Shown in pieces: positions 27,140 to 36,758 of a DNA stretch of 64,000 nt. The position numbers and the translations under genes were made by a program. This DNA is from Marinomonas phaeophyticola (lineage in GTDB: Bacteria; Pseudomonadota; Gammaproteobacteria; Pseudomonadales; Marinomonadaceae). How positions within the stretch are numbered: position 1 is the stretch's first letter; the number at the start of each line of letters is the position of its first letter. Where the stretch lies: contig NZ_JAPUBN010000020.1 of NCBI RefSeq assembly GCF_026966905.1, positions 62,001 through 126,000 of the forward strand. Direction: 5' to 3'. Below the pieces are notes generated by a model. That model was not told the DNA's origin. It worked only from the letters and a program-made list of their open reading frames with translations, and did no database searches.

Positions 27140-28132
27140 GTGATGGTTAAAAAAATTGTATTTGCTCTTTTGTCTTCGTTTGTAGTATTTGCTAACGCTG
27201 AGTCTGAGATTCTTCCATTTAAGGATGATACGACTCCGAATGAAAGCTCTTTTGTGAATGATAGTTTAATACCTGCGTTAAATAATTTAGGTGATGAGCC
27301 TGAACGGCCTCCTACGATTAGTGAACGAGCTAAATTATCTGATGGTTTATTGGAGCAGAGGGTTCGTAGAGAGAGCGCAACGACATCAAATCCATTTGTG
27401 ATTACTCCCCATAGACCCAACTATTTTTTACCTTTAGCTTATACCCATGATCCGAATTCTCGTAACCAATCTGAAGACAGCCTTTCTGAAGAAAGTTTAG
27501 ACAGCCTTGAATTTAAATTTCAAATTAGTTTAAAGTTTCCCGTGTCGACCAATGTGTTAAATACGAATACCAGTTTGTGGTTTGCCTACACCCAACAGGC
27601 TTATTGGCAAGCATATAACTCAGAAATTTCAGCTCCCTTCCGAGATACCAATCACGAACCTGAAGTATTTCTTCTTTATCAAGTGAAGGAAGCGGGTGGC
27701 TTTACGCCTAAGTACGTTAGTTTTGGTATTAATCATCAATCAAATGGTCGAGTAGAGCCTTTTTCTCGGTCTTGGAATCGCATTTTTGCAGAGTTTCTTT
27801 TCGAACATGAAAATACGGTATTATCGATCAAACCTTGGTACCGTTTACCTGAAAGTCGTGAAGATGATGATAATCCTAATATTGAGAAATACTTGGGGTA
27901 TGGTGAGTTAAATCTGGTTCATGTTATCGATGACTATAGTATTGATTTGATGTTAAGAAATAACTTACGTACGGATAATAAAGGCGCTATACAGTTAGGC
28001 TTTACTTTCCCTGCCTGGGGGAAAATACGAGGTTACGTGCAATATTTTAATGGTTATGGGCAATCCTTATTGGACTACAATAACAAAACGCAAAGCCTAG
28101 GTATTGGTGTCACTCTTACCGATTGGCTGTGA
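27140..28132 (+). CDS. pldA: Outer-membrane phospholipase A (OMPLA)
   Basis: A calcium-dependent outer-membrane enzyme that hydrolyses mislocalised phospholipids at the cell surface. The 330-aa precursor has a signal peptide (MVKKIVFALLSSFVVFANA) and a C-terminal 12-stranded barrel domain. The catalytic His and Ser are in FGINHQSNGR (near residue 195), and the supporting Asn is in FSRSWNRIF. The last residues LGIGVTLTDWL form the terminal strand. About 100 acidic residues between the signal and the barrel are longer than in E. coli PldA. It follows the GGDEF-EAL gene by 27 bases, an unusual pairing. Confidence 0.92.
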   Translation: MMVKKIVFALLSSFVVFANAESEILPFKDDTTPNESSFVNDSLIPALNNLGDEPERPPTISERAKLSDGLLEQRVRRESATTSNPFVITPHRPNYFLPLAYTHDPNSRNQSEDSLSEESLDSLEFKFQISLKFPVSTNVLNTNTSLWFAYTQQAYWQAYNSEISAPFRDTNHEPEVFLLYQVKEAGGFTPKYVSFGINHQSNGRVEPFSRSWNRIFAEFLFEHENTVLSIKPWYRLPESREDDDNPNIEKYLGYGELNLVHVIDDYSIDLMLRNNLRTDNKGAIQLGFTFPAWGKIRGYVQYFNGYGQSLLDYNNKTQSLGIGVTLTDWL

Positions 28133-28149
28133 TGAACGCTTTTTTTAGT

Positions 28150-28189
28150 TTTTCATAAAACGGTCATTTTTCTGTCTCTTTTTAGTCAT
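28150..28189 (+). promoter_or_regulatory. Array of Pho half-sites upstream of the PAP2/glycosyltransferase pair
   Basis: Half-sites CGGTCAT (28161-28167), CTGTCTC (28172-28178) and TAGTCAT (28183-28189) follow a weaker TTTTCAT at 28150. All are spaced by exactly 11 bp with four-base A/T spacers, the layout of PhoB boxes. The leading TTTCATAAAAC is identical to the sequence at the phoX Pho box. The array ends 45 bases before the PAP2 start. Regulation by PhoB is inferred. Confidence 0.7.
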
Positions 28190-28234
28190 TATTTTCTTCT
28201 AACCTGACTAAAGAATGAATATGAGACAGTAGCT

Positions 28235-28753
28235 ATGGCGGTATTAAAGCGAATCCACCACTTAGATGTTTTAGCCTTTTATTGGTGTATGGCTCGTAAA
28301 CGTAGGGTATTTTTTACCAATGTTAGCCGTAAAGTATCATTTACAGCGGACGGGCCTTTTTATGCTCTGATTGCTGCACTTTTATATTTTTATGATCAAT
28401 CTCAGTGGTTGATTGCTTTATTGAGTGCCTTCTTATTAGAAAGGTGTTTGTATTTTTTAGCAAAAAACAGTTTTAAGCGCCATCGCCCAGCCGAAGCATT
28501 AGATAATTTCAAAAGTTTTATTCGCCCATCCGATCACTTTTCTTTTCCATCAGGACATACTTCTGGTGCCTTTCTTATTGCGTATTTTTTGTCTGAATGG
28601 ATCCCAGAATTGAATGTATGCTGGTATTTTTGGGCATTAAATATTGCATTTTCTAGAGTTTTTTTAGGGGTTCATTTTCCTACCGATACTGTGATGGGCG
28701 CGGTGCTTGGTTCTGGTTGCGCATTTATTGCTATTGGAGTTTTAATCGGATGA
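28235..28753 (+). CDS. PAP2-family membrane phosphatase
   Basis: A 172-aa integral membrane lipid phosphatase of the PAP2 superfamily. The three catalytic motifs are complete: KNSFKRHRP, then FPSGHTSGAF, then SRVFLGVHFPTD, the His of the last being the nucleophile partner. Hydrophobic helices surround them. Family substrates include phosphatidic acid, phosphatidylglycerol phosphate and undecaprenyl pyrophosphate; which one applies is not evident. Its TGA overlaps the ATG of the glycosyltransferase (ATGA), so the two are translationally coupled. Upstream Pho half-sites suggest expression under phosphate starvation. Confidence 0.88.
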   Translation: MAVLKRIHHLDVLAFYWCMARKRRVFFTNVSRKVSFTADGPFYALIAALLYFYDQSQWLIALLSAFLLERCLYFLAKNSFKRHRPAEALDNFKSFIRPSDHFSFPSGHTSGAFLIAYFLSEWIPELNVCWYFWALNIAFSRVFLGVHFPTDTVMGAVLGSGCAFIAIGVLIG

Positions 28754-29811
28754 AGATATTGTATGGTGTGCAAGCGACGGGTAATGGTCATATTTCAAGG
28801 GCGAGAGCGTTAGCGCCATTATTGAATAAATTAGGAGTAGACGTCACTTATCTATTCTCAGGCAGAGAGCCGAAAGACTTTTTTGACATGGAGATCTTTG
28901 GTGATTATAAAGTTAAGACGGGGTTAACGTTCCAATCTAATAATGGTTCATTGAATCTCTTTGATACCTTAAGCAAAGCTCAGTTAGCTCAATTTGTGAA
29001 AGATGTGACGTCTTTAGATTTAAGTGAGTATGATTTATTGGTCTCTGACTTTGAGCCTATTGTTTCATGGGCCGCAAAAGTGAATAAGAGAGAGTGCATT
29101 GGAATAGGGCATCAATATGCCTTTTTGTTTGATATTCCAAGGCATAGAAGTTTGTTTGGGGCATTTCTATTTAAATGGTTTGCCCCTGCAAGTAAGCAAG
29201 TTGGGCTTCATTGGAGTCCTTTTAATTACCCTATTCTTCCTCCGATAGTAATGAAGCATGCGGCTACTGAAACGGTTGACCCTAAAAAAGTACTGGTCTA
29301 TCTACCTTTTGAATCATCTACTGTAATGATAGATACATTGAGAGCGGTAAAGGAATATGAGTTTTTAATGCATTGTAAAGACATTAAACCTGGTCAATAC
29401 GATAATGTGACTGTGCATCCATTTGGACTTGAGTTATTTCAAAAAAACTTGCACCAATGCCAATCCGTATTATGTAACGCGGGTTTTGAATTAAACTCAG
29501 AAGCATTAAAATTGGGAAGGAGAATTTTGGTGAAGCCTTTGCATGGACAAGTTGAACAGCATTCGAATGCTATTGCTTTAGATGTTTTAGGGTTAGCACA
29601 AACGACGAATGTTTTAACGGCCGAAGTTATACATTCTTGGTTGGAAACATTAAAACCAATACAAATAGATTACCCTGATACCGCGAGTTATTTAGCTGAT
29701 TGGTTAGCTGATGGTGCACAAAAACCGATACCTAGCATGGCGAAAGAGCTGTGGTCTCAAGTTGATGGGATTGATTATGAGGAACTTGATTTATTTGTTA
29801 CCTCTACTTAA
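28750..29811 (+). CDS. Glycosyltransferase of the MJ1255/VC2487 type (GT-B fold)
   Basis: A 353-aa cytosolic or peripheral glycosyltransferase. It begins KILYGVQATGNGHISRARAL, the GT-B N-domain donor/acceptor loop with the GxGH pattern. The C-domain carries CNAGFELNSEALKLGRRILV and PLHGQVEQHSNA, which match the nucleotide-sugar binding region of MurG-like and UDP-glycosyltransferases. The ATG at 28750 overlaps the PAP2 stop; the earlier frame start at 28717 lies inside PAP2 and is rejected. The acceptor is unknown. With PAP2 and the Pho sites, a glycolipid made from diacylglycerol is a reasonable guess, marked as inference. Confidence 0.8.
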   Translation: MKILYGVQATGNGHISRARALAPLLNKLGVDVTYLFSGREPKDFFDMEIFGDYKVKTGLTFQSNNGSLNLFDTLSKAQLAQFVKDVTSLDLSEYDLLVSDFEPIVSWAAKVNKRECIGIGHQYAFLFDIPRHRSLFGAFLFKWFAPASKQVGLHWSPFNYPILPPIVMKHAATETVDPKKVLVYLPFESSTVMIDTLRAVKEYEFLMHCKDIKPGQYDNVTVHPFGLELFQKNLHQCQSVLCNAGFELNSEALKLGRRILVKPLHGQVEQHSNAIALDVLGLAQTTNVLTAEVIHSWLETLKPIQIDYPDTASYLADWLADGAQKPIPSMAKELWSQVDGIDYEELDLFVTST

Positions 29812-30053
29812 TACCGTTTAAAATTAACGCATTTTGATCATAAAAAAAGCAAGGGTTATACGTTCTTATCTATATCTAGCAAGGTGACTTATTCTTAATA
29901 CGACGGAATAGAATATTTTTTGTCGGCTAGACGCCATCAATGAGCATAATAAGGTGAATTCAAAGGGGATTCGACTGTACAATGTGGAAAAGACTCAGAT
30001 CATTTTATTGATTTGACGTTGTGCCATATTACAGCTTTGTTAGGATATTTATT

Positions 30054-30734
30054 ATGCAAACAGCGACAGCCACTCTGAACTCCCTTTCTGTTGTACCGAC
30101 TGCTGAAGCCTTGAAGGTTAGAGATGCTTTAATTAAGCATGGGTTGGAAACCCCCATGATTGATAATGGCTTAACTACGGAAGAGAAATATCAACGTATT
30201 AAGCATGCGTTTGAAGATGTCGTAACAACGTTAGGTCTGGATTTATCTGATGACAGTTTAGCTGAAACCCCCCATCGTATTGCAAAAATGTACGTCAAAG
30301 AAATTTTCTCAGGATTAGATTACGGACAATTCCCTAAAATTACCGTTATCGATAATAAGATGAAAGTAGATGAGATGGTAAAAGTTTGCGATATTAGCTT
30401 TACCAGTACTTGCGAACATCATTTCGTTACCATTGATGGTCTGGCTAAAGTTGCGTATCTACCAAAAAATAAAATTATAGGCTTATCTAAGATAAATCGT
30501 ATTGTTCGTTTTTTTGCTCAACGTCCGCAAGTGCAAGAACGTCTTACTCAGCAAATTTTAGTTACGCTGCAGGCAATGCTTGAAACGGATAATGTGGCGG
30601 TTAGTATTGTGGCAACACATTATTGTGTCAAAGCGAGAGGTGTTATGGATGCGAGCTCATCAACACAGACAACGGCCTTAGGGGGATTGTTTAAGTCTAG
30701 TGATAAAACTAGAGCCGAGTTTTTAGCGAAATAA
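30054..30734 (+). CDS. folE: GTP cyclohydrolase I
   Basis: First enzyme of tetrahydrofolate (and pterin) synthesis, converting GTP to dihydroneopterin triphosphate. It has 226 aa (E. coli 222). Zinc ligands are in [13 protein letters not shown] and [15 protein letters not shown]; the substrate loop [17 protein letters not shown] is also typical. The ATG at 30054 follows TAGGAT; a GTG at 30021 would add 11 residues without support. It stands alone, 242 bases after the glycosyltransferase and 223 bases before the ATP-grasp operon. Confidence 0.96.
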   Translation: MQTATATLNSLSVVPTAEALKVRDALIKHGLETPMIDNGLTTEEKYQRIKHAFEDVVTTLGLDLSDDSLAETPHRIAKMYVKEIFSGLDYGQFPKITVIDNKMKVDEMVKVCDISFTSTCEHHFVTIDGLAKVAYLPKNKIIGLSKINRIVRFFAQRPQVQERLTQQILVTLQAMLETDNVAVSIVATHYCVKARGVMDASSSTQTTALGGLFKSSDKTRAEFLAK

Positions 30735-30957
30735 ACCATTTAAATACGTACTTTTTTGGCAGGTTAGCGATCTTTTTCTGATTTCATTCTATGGCTTGAT
30801 AATTGCTTTATATAAATCAATGAGATAATTAAGTTGATTAAATCCATTGGATGGGGTAATTATTCTTATATAAAACTCATGAATAGTGTAAATAAATATA
30901 AAATGATGTGCCGGATAGGCTCAAGCCTGAGCAGTCATAATAAGAGGGCTAAGAGGT

Positions 30958-32412
30958 ATGAAAGTAAATTGGAAAGAGTACGATTCGAATGATTTTTTTG
31001 ATGAACTTATTACTGAATCACAGGAGCCAAGAGCGCCGTCCAAGAAGTTAGTCAATTACTTGTCGTCTCTAGAAGTGGATGAACTAGAAAAAAGGCGATT
31101 AATGGCTGAAGCCACTATTCAAGAAATGGGGGTTAGTTTTACGGTTTACACTGAGGAAGGCAACATCGATAGGGCTTGGCCTTTTGATATTATACCAAGA
31201 ACAATTTCTGCTGCTGATTGGAAAATAGCTGAAGCAGGTTTAAAGCAAAGGCTTACTGCACTTAATCTCTTCATAAACGATCTATACCATGATCAAAATG
31301 TCATTAAAGATGGCATCATTCCTGAACATATTATTAAAGACTCTAAAAACTTCCGTCCAGAGTGTGTCGGGATCTCGCCTCCTTTTGGTGTTTGGGCTCA
31401 TATTTGTGGCACTGATTTAGTGCGTGCTGGTGAAGGCCAGTTTTATGTCTTAGAGGATAATTTACGGGTTCCATCTGGTGTGTCGTACATGCTAGAAAAT
31501 AGAGCCATAACAAAAAGAGTCTTACCAGAGCTTTTTGAAAACGATACTATTTTGCCAATCGATGACTATACGTCTAAGTTGTTTGATATGTTGGCGGCAC
31601 TTTCCCCAAGAAATATAGAAGTACCTGAGATAGTGGTATTGACTCCCGGTATTTTTAACTCGGCCTATTTCGAACATGCCTTTTTAGCTCAACAAATGGG
31701 TGCAGAGTTGGTAGAAGGTAGTGATCTGTTTGTCGGTGACGATGATTGCGTTTATATGAAAACCATTGCTGGTCCAGAGCGTGTTGATGTTATTTATCGA
31801 CGTATTGATGATCTCTTTATTGATCCGGAAGCGTTTGATCCTAACTCTGTATTAGGGGTTCCAGGGTTAATGAGAGCATGGCAAAAAGGCAATGTCGCGT
31901 TGGCTAATGCACCTGGTGCCGGTGTTGCTGACGATAAAGTGGTTTATGCCTATGTCCCTGAAATTATAAAATATTATTTAAATGAAGAACCAATTCTTGC
32001 AAATGTAGAAACGTTTTTATGTGATGATCCTGAGCAGCGAGAATATGTTTTAGATAATCTTGATAAACTCGTTATCAAACCCGCCAATGAGTCTGGTGGG
32101 TATGGCATGCTTGTCGGGCCGCACTCTACTAAGAAAGATCAAGCTTTATTTGCAGACTTGATTAAGTCGAATCCTCGAAATTATATTGCGCAACCAACAT
32201 TAAAGTTATCAACATCACCTACACTTATAAGTAAAGGCGTTATTGAACCAAGGCATTTAGATTTACGACCATTTATATTACAAAGTAAAGACACTTATGT
32301 GACCACTGGTGGCTTAACTCGTGTAGCGATGAAAAAAGGCTCCCTTGTGGTGAATTCTTCTCAAGGCGGTGGTAGTAAAGATACTTGGATTGTTGACTTG
32401 GAGGCTGAATAA
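30958..32412 (+). CDS. Circularly permuted type 2 ATP-grasp protein (first copy)
   Basis: A 484-aa stand-alone member of COG2308. Comparative work on amidoligases predicts that these proteins form amide or peptide bonds using ATP. Visible features are AEATIQEMGVSFTVY, RTISAADWKIAEAGLKQRL, RVPSGVSYMLENRAITKRVL, VDVIYRRIDDLFIDPEAF, and the nucleotide-binding VIKPANESGGYGMLVGP (near residue 376) with an intact Gly-rich loop. It ends TRVAMKKGSLVVNSSQGGG and DTWIVDL, typical of the family. AGAGG precedes the ATG. First gene of the five-gene operon; the alpha-E gene starts 2 bases after its stop. The substrate is unknown. Confidence 0.92.
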   Translation: MKVNWKEYDSNDFFDELITESQEPRAPSKKLVNYLSSLEVDELEKRRLMAEATIQEMGVSFTVYTEEGNIDRAWPFDIIPRTISAADWKIAEAGLKQRLTALNLFINDLYHDQNVIKDGIIPEHIIKDSKNFRPECVGISPPFGVWAHICGTDLVRAGEGQFYVLEDNLRVPSGVSYMLENRAITKRVLPELFENDTILPIDDYTSKLFDMLAALSPRNIEVPEIVVLTPGIFNSAYFEHAFLAQQMGAELVEGSDLFVGDDDCVYMKTIAGPERVDVIYRRIDDLFIDPEAFDPNSVLGVPGLMRAWQKGNVALANAPGAGVADDKVVYAYVPEIIKYYLNEEPILANVETFLCDDPEQREYVLDNLDKLVIKPANESGGYGMLVGPHSTKKDQALFADLIKSNPRNYIAQPTLKLSTSPTLISKGVIEPRHLDLRPFILQSKDTYVTTGGLTRVAMKKGSLVVNSSQGGGSKDTWIVDLEAE

Positions 32413-32413
32413 G

Positions 32414-33361
32414 ATGTTATCACGAGTAGCTGAACGTATTTATTGGAGTGCACGCTACATTGAGCGTGTCGAGAACATTGCTCGCTTAGTGAGCGTGTAT
32501 GACAACATGTTATATGACCTTCCAAAAGGGGTCGATATTAGTTGGTATAACCTTGTCGAGATCAATGGTAGTACAGAGTTATTTCATGAGAGATATAAGG
32601 TTCAGGACGAAAAAAATGTTCTGAAATTTATGTTAGAAGATGCTACTAACTCAAGTTCTATGTTGTCATCGATAAAAATGGTACGTGAAAATATACGTAC
32701 CACGCGAGATGTTGTACCTGAAGCCACATGGGAACTGATTAATGAGCTTGATATTTATGCCCGTCAAAATATTAAAAAGGGGATAAATCGTTCAGATAGA
32801 CATACTTTTCTGAATCGAATCATTGAAGGTTGCCAAACTATTAATGGTTTGTTGGCTGGAACGATGAGCCGTGATGCTACTTGGCAATTTGTCCTGTTAG
32901 GTCGAAATGTTGAGCGTTCTGATATGACCACTCGGGTATTAGATGCGGCTGTTTCTTTAATGCTACAACATCAAGAAGAGGAACGATTAGCGCTAGCTCA
33001 AGTGTTATGGTCAAAAGTCTTGAAGTCTCAAGGGGCTTACTTAAATTATCGTCGCACCGTTCGTACTTCTATCAGTGGTGCTAAAGTAGCTAAATTTCTG
33101 CTAAATGATCCTTATTTTCCTCGTAGTGTTAGCTTTTGTTTTAGCGAAATGTTGGTTGCTGTTAATAAGCTACCCCATGGAGAATCTGTACTAGACTCGT
33201 TAAAAGTACTCAAAGAAATGGATTTTGAAGTGACGACCTCTGACGACCTTGACGAAGAGTTTCGTAATTATTTGAACGAGTTACAGATTGGTATTATTCA
33301 GCTCAGTAGTAATATTACTGAGAGTTGGTTTTCATTTGATAAAGAAGGAGAAGCGGCTTGA
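32414..33361 (+). CDS. Alpha-E domain protein (first copy)
   Basis: A 315-aa all-helical protein of COG2307, always found with the circularly permuted ATP-grasp and transglutaminase genes; its activity is unknown. It starts MLSRVAERIYWSARYIERVE, the defining N-terminal motif, and includes VRENIRTTRDVVPEATWELI and a second FVLLGRNVERSDMTTRVLD repeat near residue 162. The ATG at 32414 is used because GGAGG stands just upstream; an earlier ATG at 32369 lies inside the ATP-grasp gene. Its stop overlaps the TTG start of the transglutaminase gene (TTGA). Confidence 0.92.
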   Translation: MLSRVAERIYWSARYIERVENIARLVSVYDNMLYDLPKGVDISWYNLVEINGSTELFHERYKVQDEKNVLKFMLEDATNSSSMLSSIKMVRENIRTTRDVVPEATWELINELDIYARQNIKKGINRSDRHTFLNRIIEGCQTINGLLAGTMSRDATWQFVLLGRNVERSDMTTRVLDAAVSLMLQHQEEERLALAQVLWSKVLKSQGAYLNYRRTVRTSISGAKVAKFLLNDPYFPRSVSFCFSEMLVAVNKLPHGESVLDSLKVLKEMDFEVTTSDDLDEEFRNYLNELQIGIIQLSSNITESWFSFDKEGEAA

Positions 33362-36300
33362 CCATTCGTGTTGCTCTACAGCACAAGACTGAGTATAAAT
33401 TTGACCGCCATGTAAACGTAGCACCCCATATTTTACGTTTACGACCAGCACCTCATTCTCGTACTCATATACACAGTTACTCACTCAAAGTAACACCTGA
33501 AGATCACTTTTTAAATTGGCAACAAGACCCTTTCGGGAATTTTCAATCAAGACTTGTGTTCCCAGAAAAAACGGACACATTAACCTTTGAAGTGGAAGTG
33601 ATTGCCGACATGACGGTGATTAATCCATTTGATTTCTTTGTTGAAAAATATGCTGAAAACTATCCGTTCTCATATGATGAACAGTTGCAAAAAGAGCTAA
33701 AGCCCTACTTAGAAATAACGGAGTCGGGACCATTACTAAAGGAGTATGCTGCAAGTATTCCCAGAGAGGAAATGCCAATCAACGATTTCTTAGTTATGGT
33801 GAATACTAAGTTATCTCAAGATATTGGCTATGGTATTCGTCTTGAACCGGGAGTACAAACCAGCGACGAAACCCTTGAGCTGGCTAAAGGGTCTTGTCGT
33901 GATACTTCTTGGTTGTTAATTCAGTTATTTAGACATTGTGGATTGGCGGCCCGTTTTGCTTCTGGTTATTTAGTGCAATTAACATCTGATGTAAAAGCTT
34001 TAGATGGCCCATCGGGACCGGAAGAAGATTTCACCGATCTACATGCATGGTGTGAAGTCTTTTTGCCTGGTGCCGGCTGGGTTGGACTTGATCCGACCTC
34101 AGGCTTGTTTGCTGGAGAAGGACACATTCCTTTGGCTTGTACGCCGGACCCTGTGTCAGCTGCCCCGATTACTGGCTTTACAGATAAGTGCGAAACAGAG
34201 TTCAGTTATTCTAACGTCGTGACTCGTATACTTGAAGATCCTCGTGTTACAAAACCTTACTCCGATGGTGACTGGCTAGACATTAAAGCATTAGGTGATG
34301 CGGTTGATGAAGAGCTAACGGCTGGTGATGTACGCTTAACCATGGGGGGGAACCAACGTTTGTTTCTATTGATGACATGGACTCAGCTCAATGGAATACA
34401 GAGGCACTTGGTAAAGATAAACTGAAGCTGGCGAAAGACCTTTTATTGCGTTTGAAAAAAAGGTTCGCGCCAGAAGGCATGTTGCATTACGGGCAGGGTA
34501 AATGGTATCCGGGGGAAGAAGTTCCTCGTTGGGCCTTAGGGTGTTTTTGGCGTCTTGATGACAAGCCTCTTTGGCATAATACTGATTTACTTGCTCGTGT
34601 GGATAAAGATTATAAACACGATGCGGCGGATGCGAAGCGGTTCGGCCAAGCATTATGTGAAGTATTGAAGCTGAATGATGCGTATTTAAAGCCGGCTTAT
34701 GAAGATACTTTACATTACTTATGGATGGAGCAATCACTGCCTGAAAATGTAGACCCAACGAAAGCCGATTTAAGCGACAGTTTAGATAGGCGCCGATTGG
34801 CAAAATTATTAACGCGTGGTTTAAATACGCCGACAGGTTTTGTGTTGCCTTTGCAACCACTAGAAGTGGGCTCAGGTTGGGAAACCTCTGACTGGCCTAT
34901 GAGGCGTGATGTGTTGACCTTGATTCCAGGGGACTCGCCGTTAGGATATCGCTTGCCTTTGAATTCATTACCTGCCGTCACAGAAGAGGAGATAAAACCG
35001 GAAAGAGATCCTTTTGAGCCTCGACAACCCTTGGTGTCAACTGTTCCTCCTGCTCGTGATCCTCGTTCTATGATGTCTTCTTTGAGAAAATCTAATGAAG
35101 AAGTTGATGTTAATGAAGTCAAACAAGCTAAAGAAAAAAACCATAGAGAGGTTATTCGAACAGCATTATGTATTGAGCCTCGTGAAGGTAAATTGCATGT
35201 GTTTTTGCCTCCTGTTCAACAGTTAGAGCATTATGTTGAATTGTTGCATGCCCTTGAAACTGTGGCGGCTAAATTATCTTTACCACTTATTATTGAAGGT
35301 TATGAGCCACCAAGGGACCCTCGGTTACAACGCTTTCAAATCACGCCTGACCCAGGTGTTATCGAGGTCAATATTCATCCTGCGTCAAACTGGGATGAAA
35401 TGGTGCATAACACAGAGCTCTTATATGAAGAAGCGCGTCAATGTCGTTTAGGAACTGAGAAGTTCATGATTGATGGTCGTCATACGGGAACCGGAGGAGG
35501 TAACCATATTACCTTAGGTGGCTTATCTCCAGCAGATAGTCCTATCTTAAGGAAGCCTGATTTGTTACGCAGTTTGGTTACTTTTTGGCAACACCATCCT
35601 GGGCTATCGTACCTGTTCTCTGGTATGTTTATTGGTCCAACGAGCCAAGCGCCACGTCCTGATGAAGGTCGTGATGAAATGATGTATGAAATGGAAATCG
35701 CTTTCCAAGAAATGCCTGATGGCTTTGTTAAGGAGCCATGGCTTGCAGATCGCTTAATGCGTAATTTGTTAATTGATATTACTGGCAATACACACCGCTC
35801 AGAATTTTGTATTGATAAACTCTATGCATCAGGAACCGCGAGTGGTCGACAAGGGCTTTTAGAGTTCCGTGGTTTTGAAATGCCACCGCATCCACATATG
35901 TCTTTGGTGCAGATACTCCTATTACGTTGCCTAGTCGCTCGTTTTTGGAAAGAACCTTATAAGAAACCGTTAGTTCGTTGGGGAACCTCTTTGCACGACA
36001 AGTTTATGTTGCCGCACTTTGTGTGGAGTGACATAAAAGAAGTGGTTAAGGATCTTCAGCAGCATGGTTATCCATTTAAACTGGAGTGGTTAGCGGCTTT
36101 TGAAGAGTTTCGTTTTCCTCACTATGGTCGTTTACAAGTAGATGATATAGAACTTGAACTGCGTTGGGCTATTGAACCATGGCATGTACTCGGTGAAGAA
36201 ATCTCTATGACGGGAACCTCTCGATATGTTGATTCCTCTGTTGAACGTCTGCAAGTTAAATTGACAGGCTTAACAGAAGGTCGTCATGTTTTGTCTTGTA

Positions 36301-36731
36301 ATGGGCGAAGAGTCCCGATTAAATCAACAGGGACTCATGGTGAATTTGTTGGCGCCGTGCGTTATAAAGCTTGGGCGCCACCATCGGCTCTTCATCCAAC
36401 GTTAGGTGTTGATACACCACTTGTATTTGATGTGATTGATACTTGGAACGGTATGTCGATTGGCGGGTGTACTTATCATATCTCTCATCCAGGTGGACGT
36501 AGTTATGAAACCTTGCCAGTTAATGCAAATGAAGCGGAAGCCCGTCGAGTGAATCGTTTTTGGGATAATGGCTTTACTCAAGGTCGTTTTAACGCACCGG
36601 AAGAGTTTGAAGCGTTAGGGCATTTTTACCCAAATAAAACCGCTTCAAAACCAATGGCTCCTCCAGCAGAGGAACCAACGGGAGAATACCCACATACACT
36701 TGACCTCAGGAAACGGTATAATGCGCTTTAA
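33358..36731 (+). pseudogene. Transglutaminase-like/DUF2126 protein, frame interrupted at a G7 run
   Basis: In related genomes this is one protein of about 1100 aa: an N-terminal transglutaminase-like cysteine peptidase fold followed by DUF2126. Here the first frame (33358-34425) gives 355 aa with the triad Cys in AKGSCRDTSWLL, His in DLHAWCEVFLPG and Asp in VGLDPTSG. It then leaves family sequence at seven G (34344-34350). The rest continues in the -1 frame as GEPTFVSIDDMDSAQWNTEA into DUF2126 (HYGQGKWYPGE, IDGRHTGTGGGNHITLGG, ITGNTHRSEFCIDKLY). Joined length is 1124 aa. The heptamer G-GGG-GGA permits a -1 slip that restores the protein exactly at the domain boundary. AAGGAG supports the TTG start. 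Error, decay or recoding cannot be separated here. Confidence 0.88.
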
Positions 36732-36758
36732 TTTCTTTTATTGAGCAAATACTGGCAA

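Noticed and set aside
34366..35122. Minus-strand open frames within the DUF2126 region
   Set aside because: They lie opposite conserved DUF2126 sequence and encode nothing recognisable.
34377..36731. Independent 784-aa DUF2126 gene starting at 34377
   Set aside because: No ribosome site precedes this ATG, and the conserved family sequence continues upstream of it in the same frame to the G7 run, so it is the tail of an interrupted gene.
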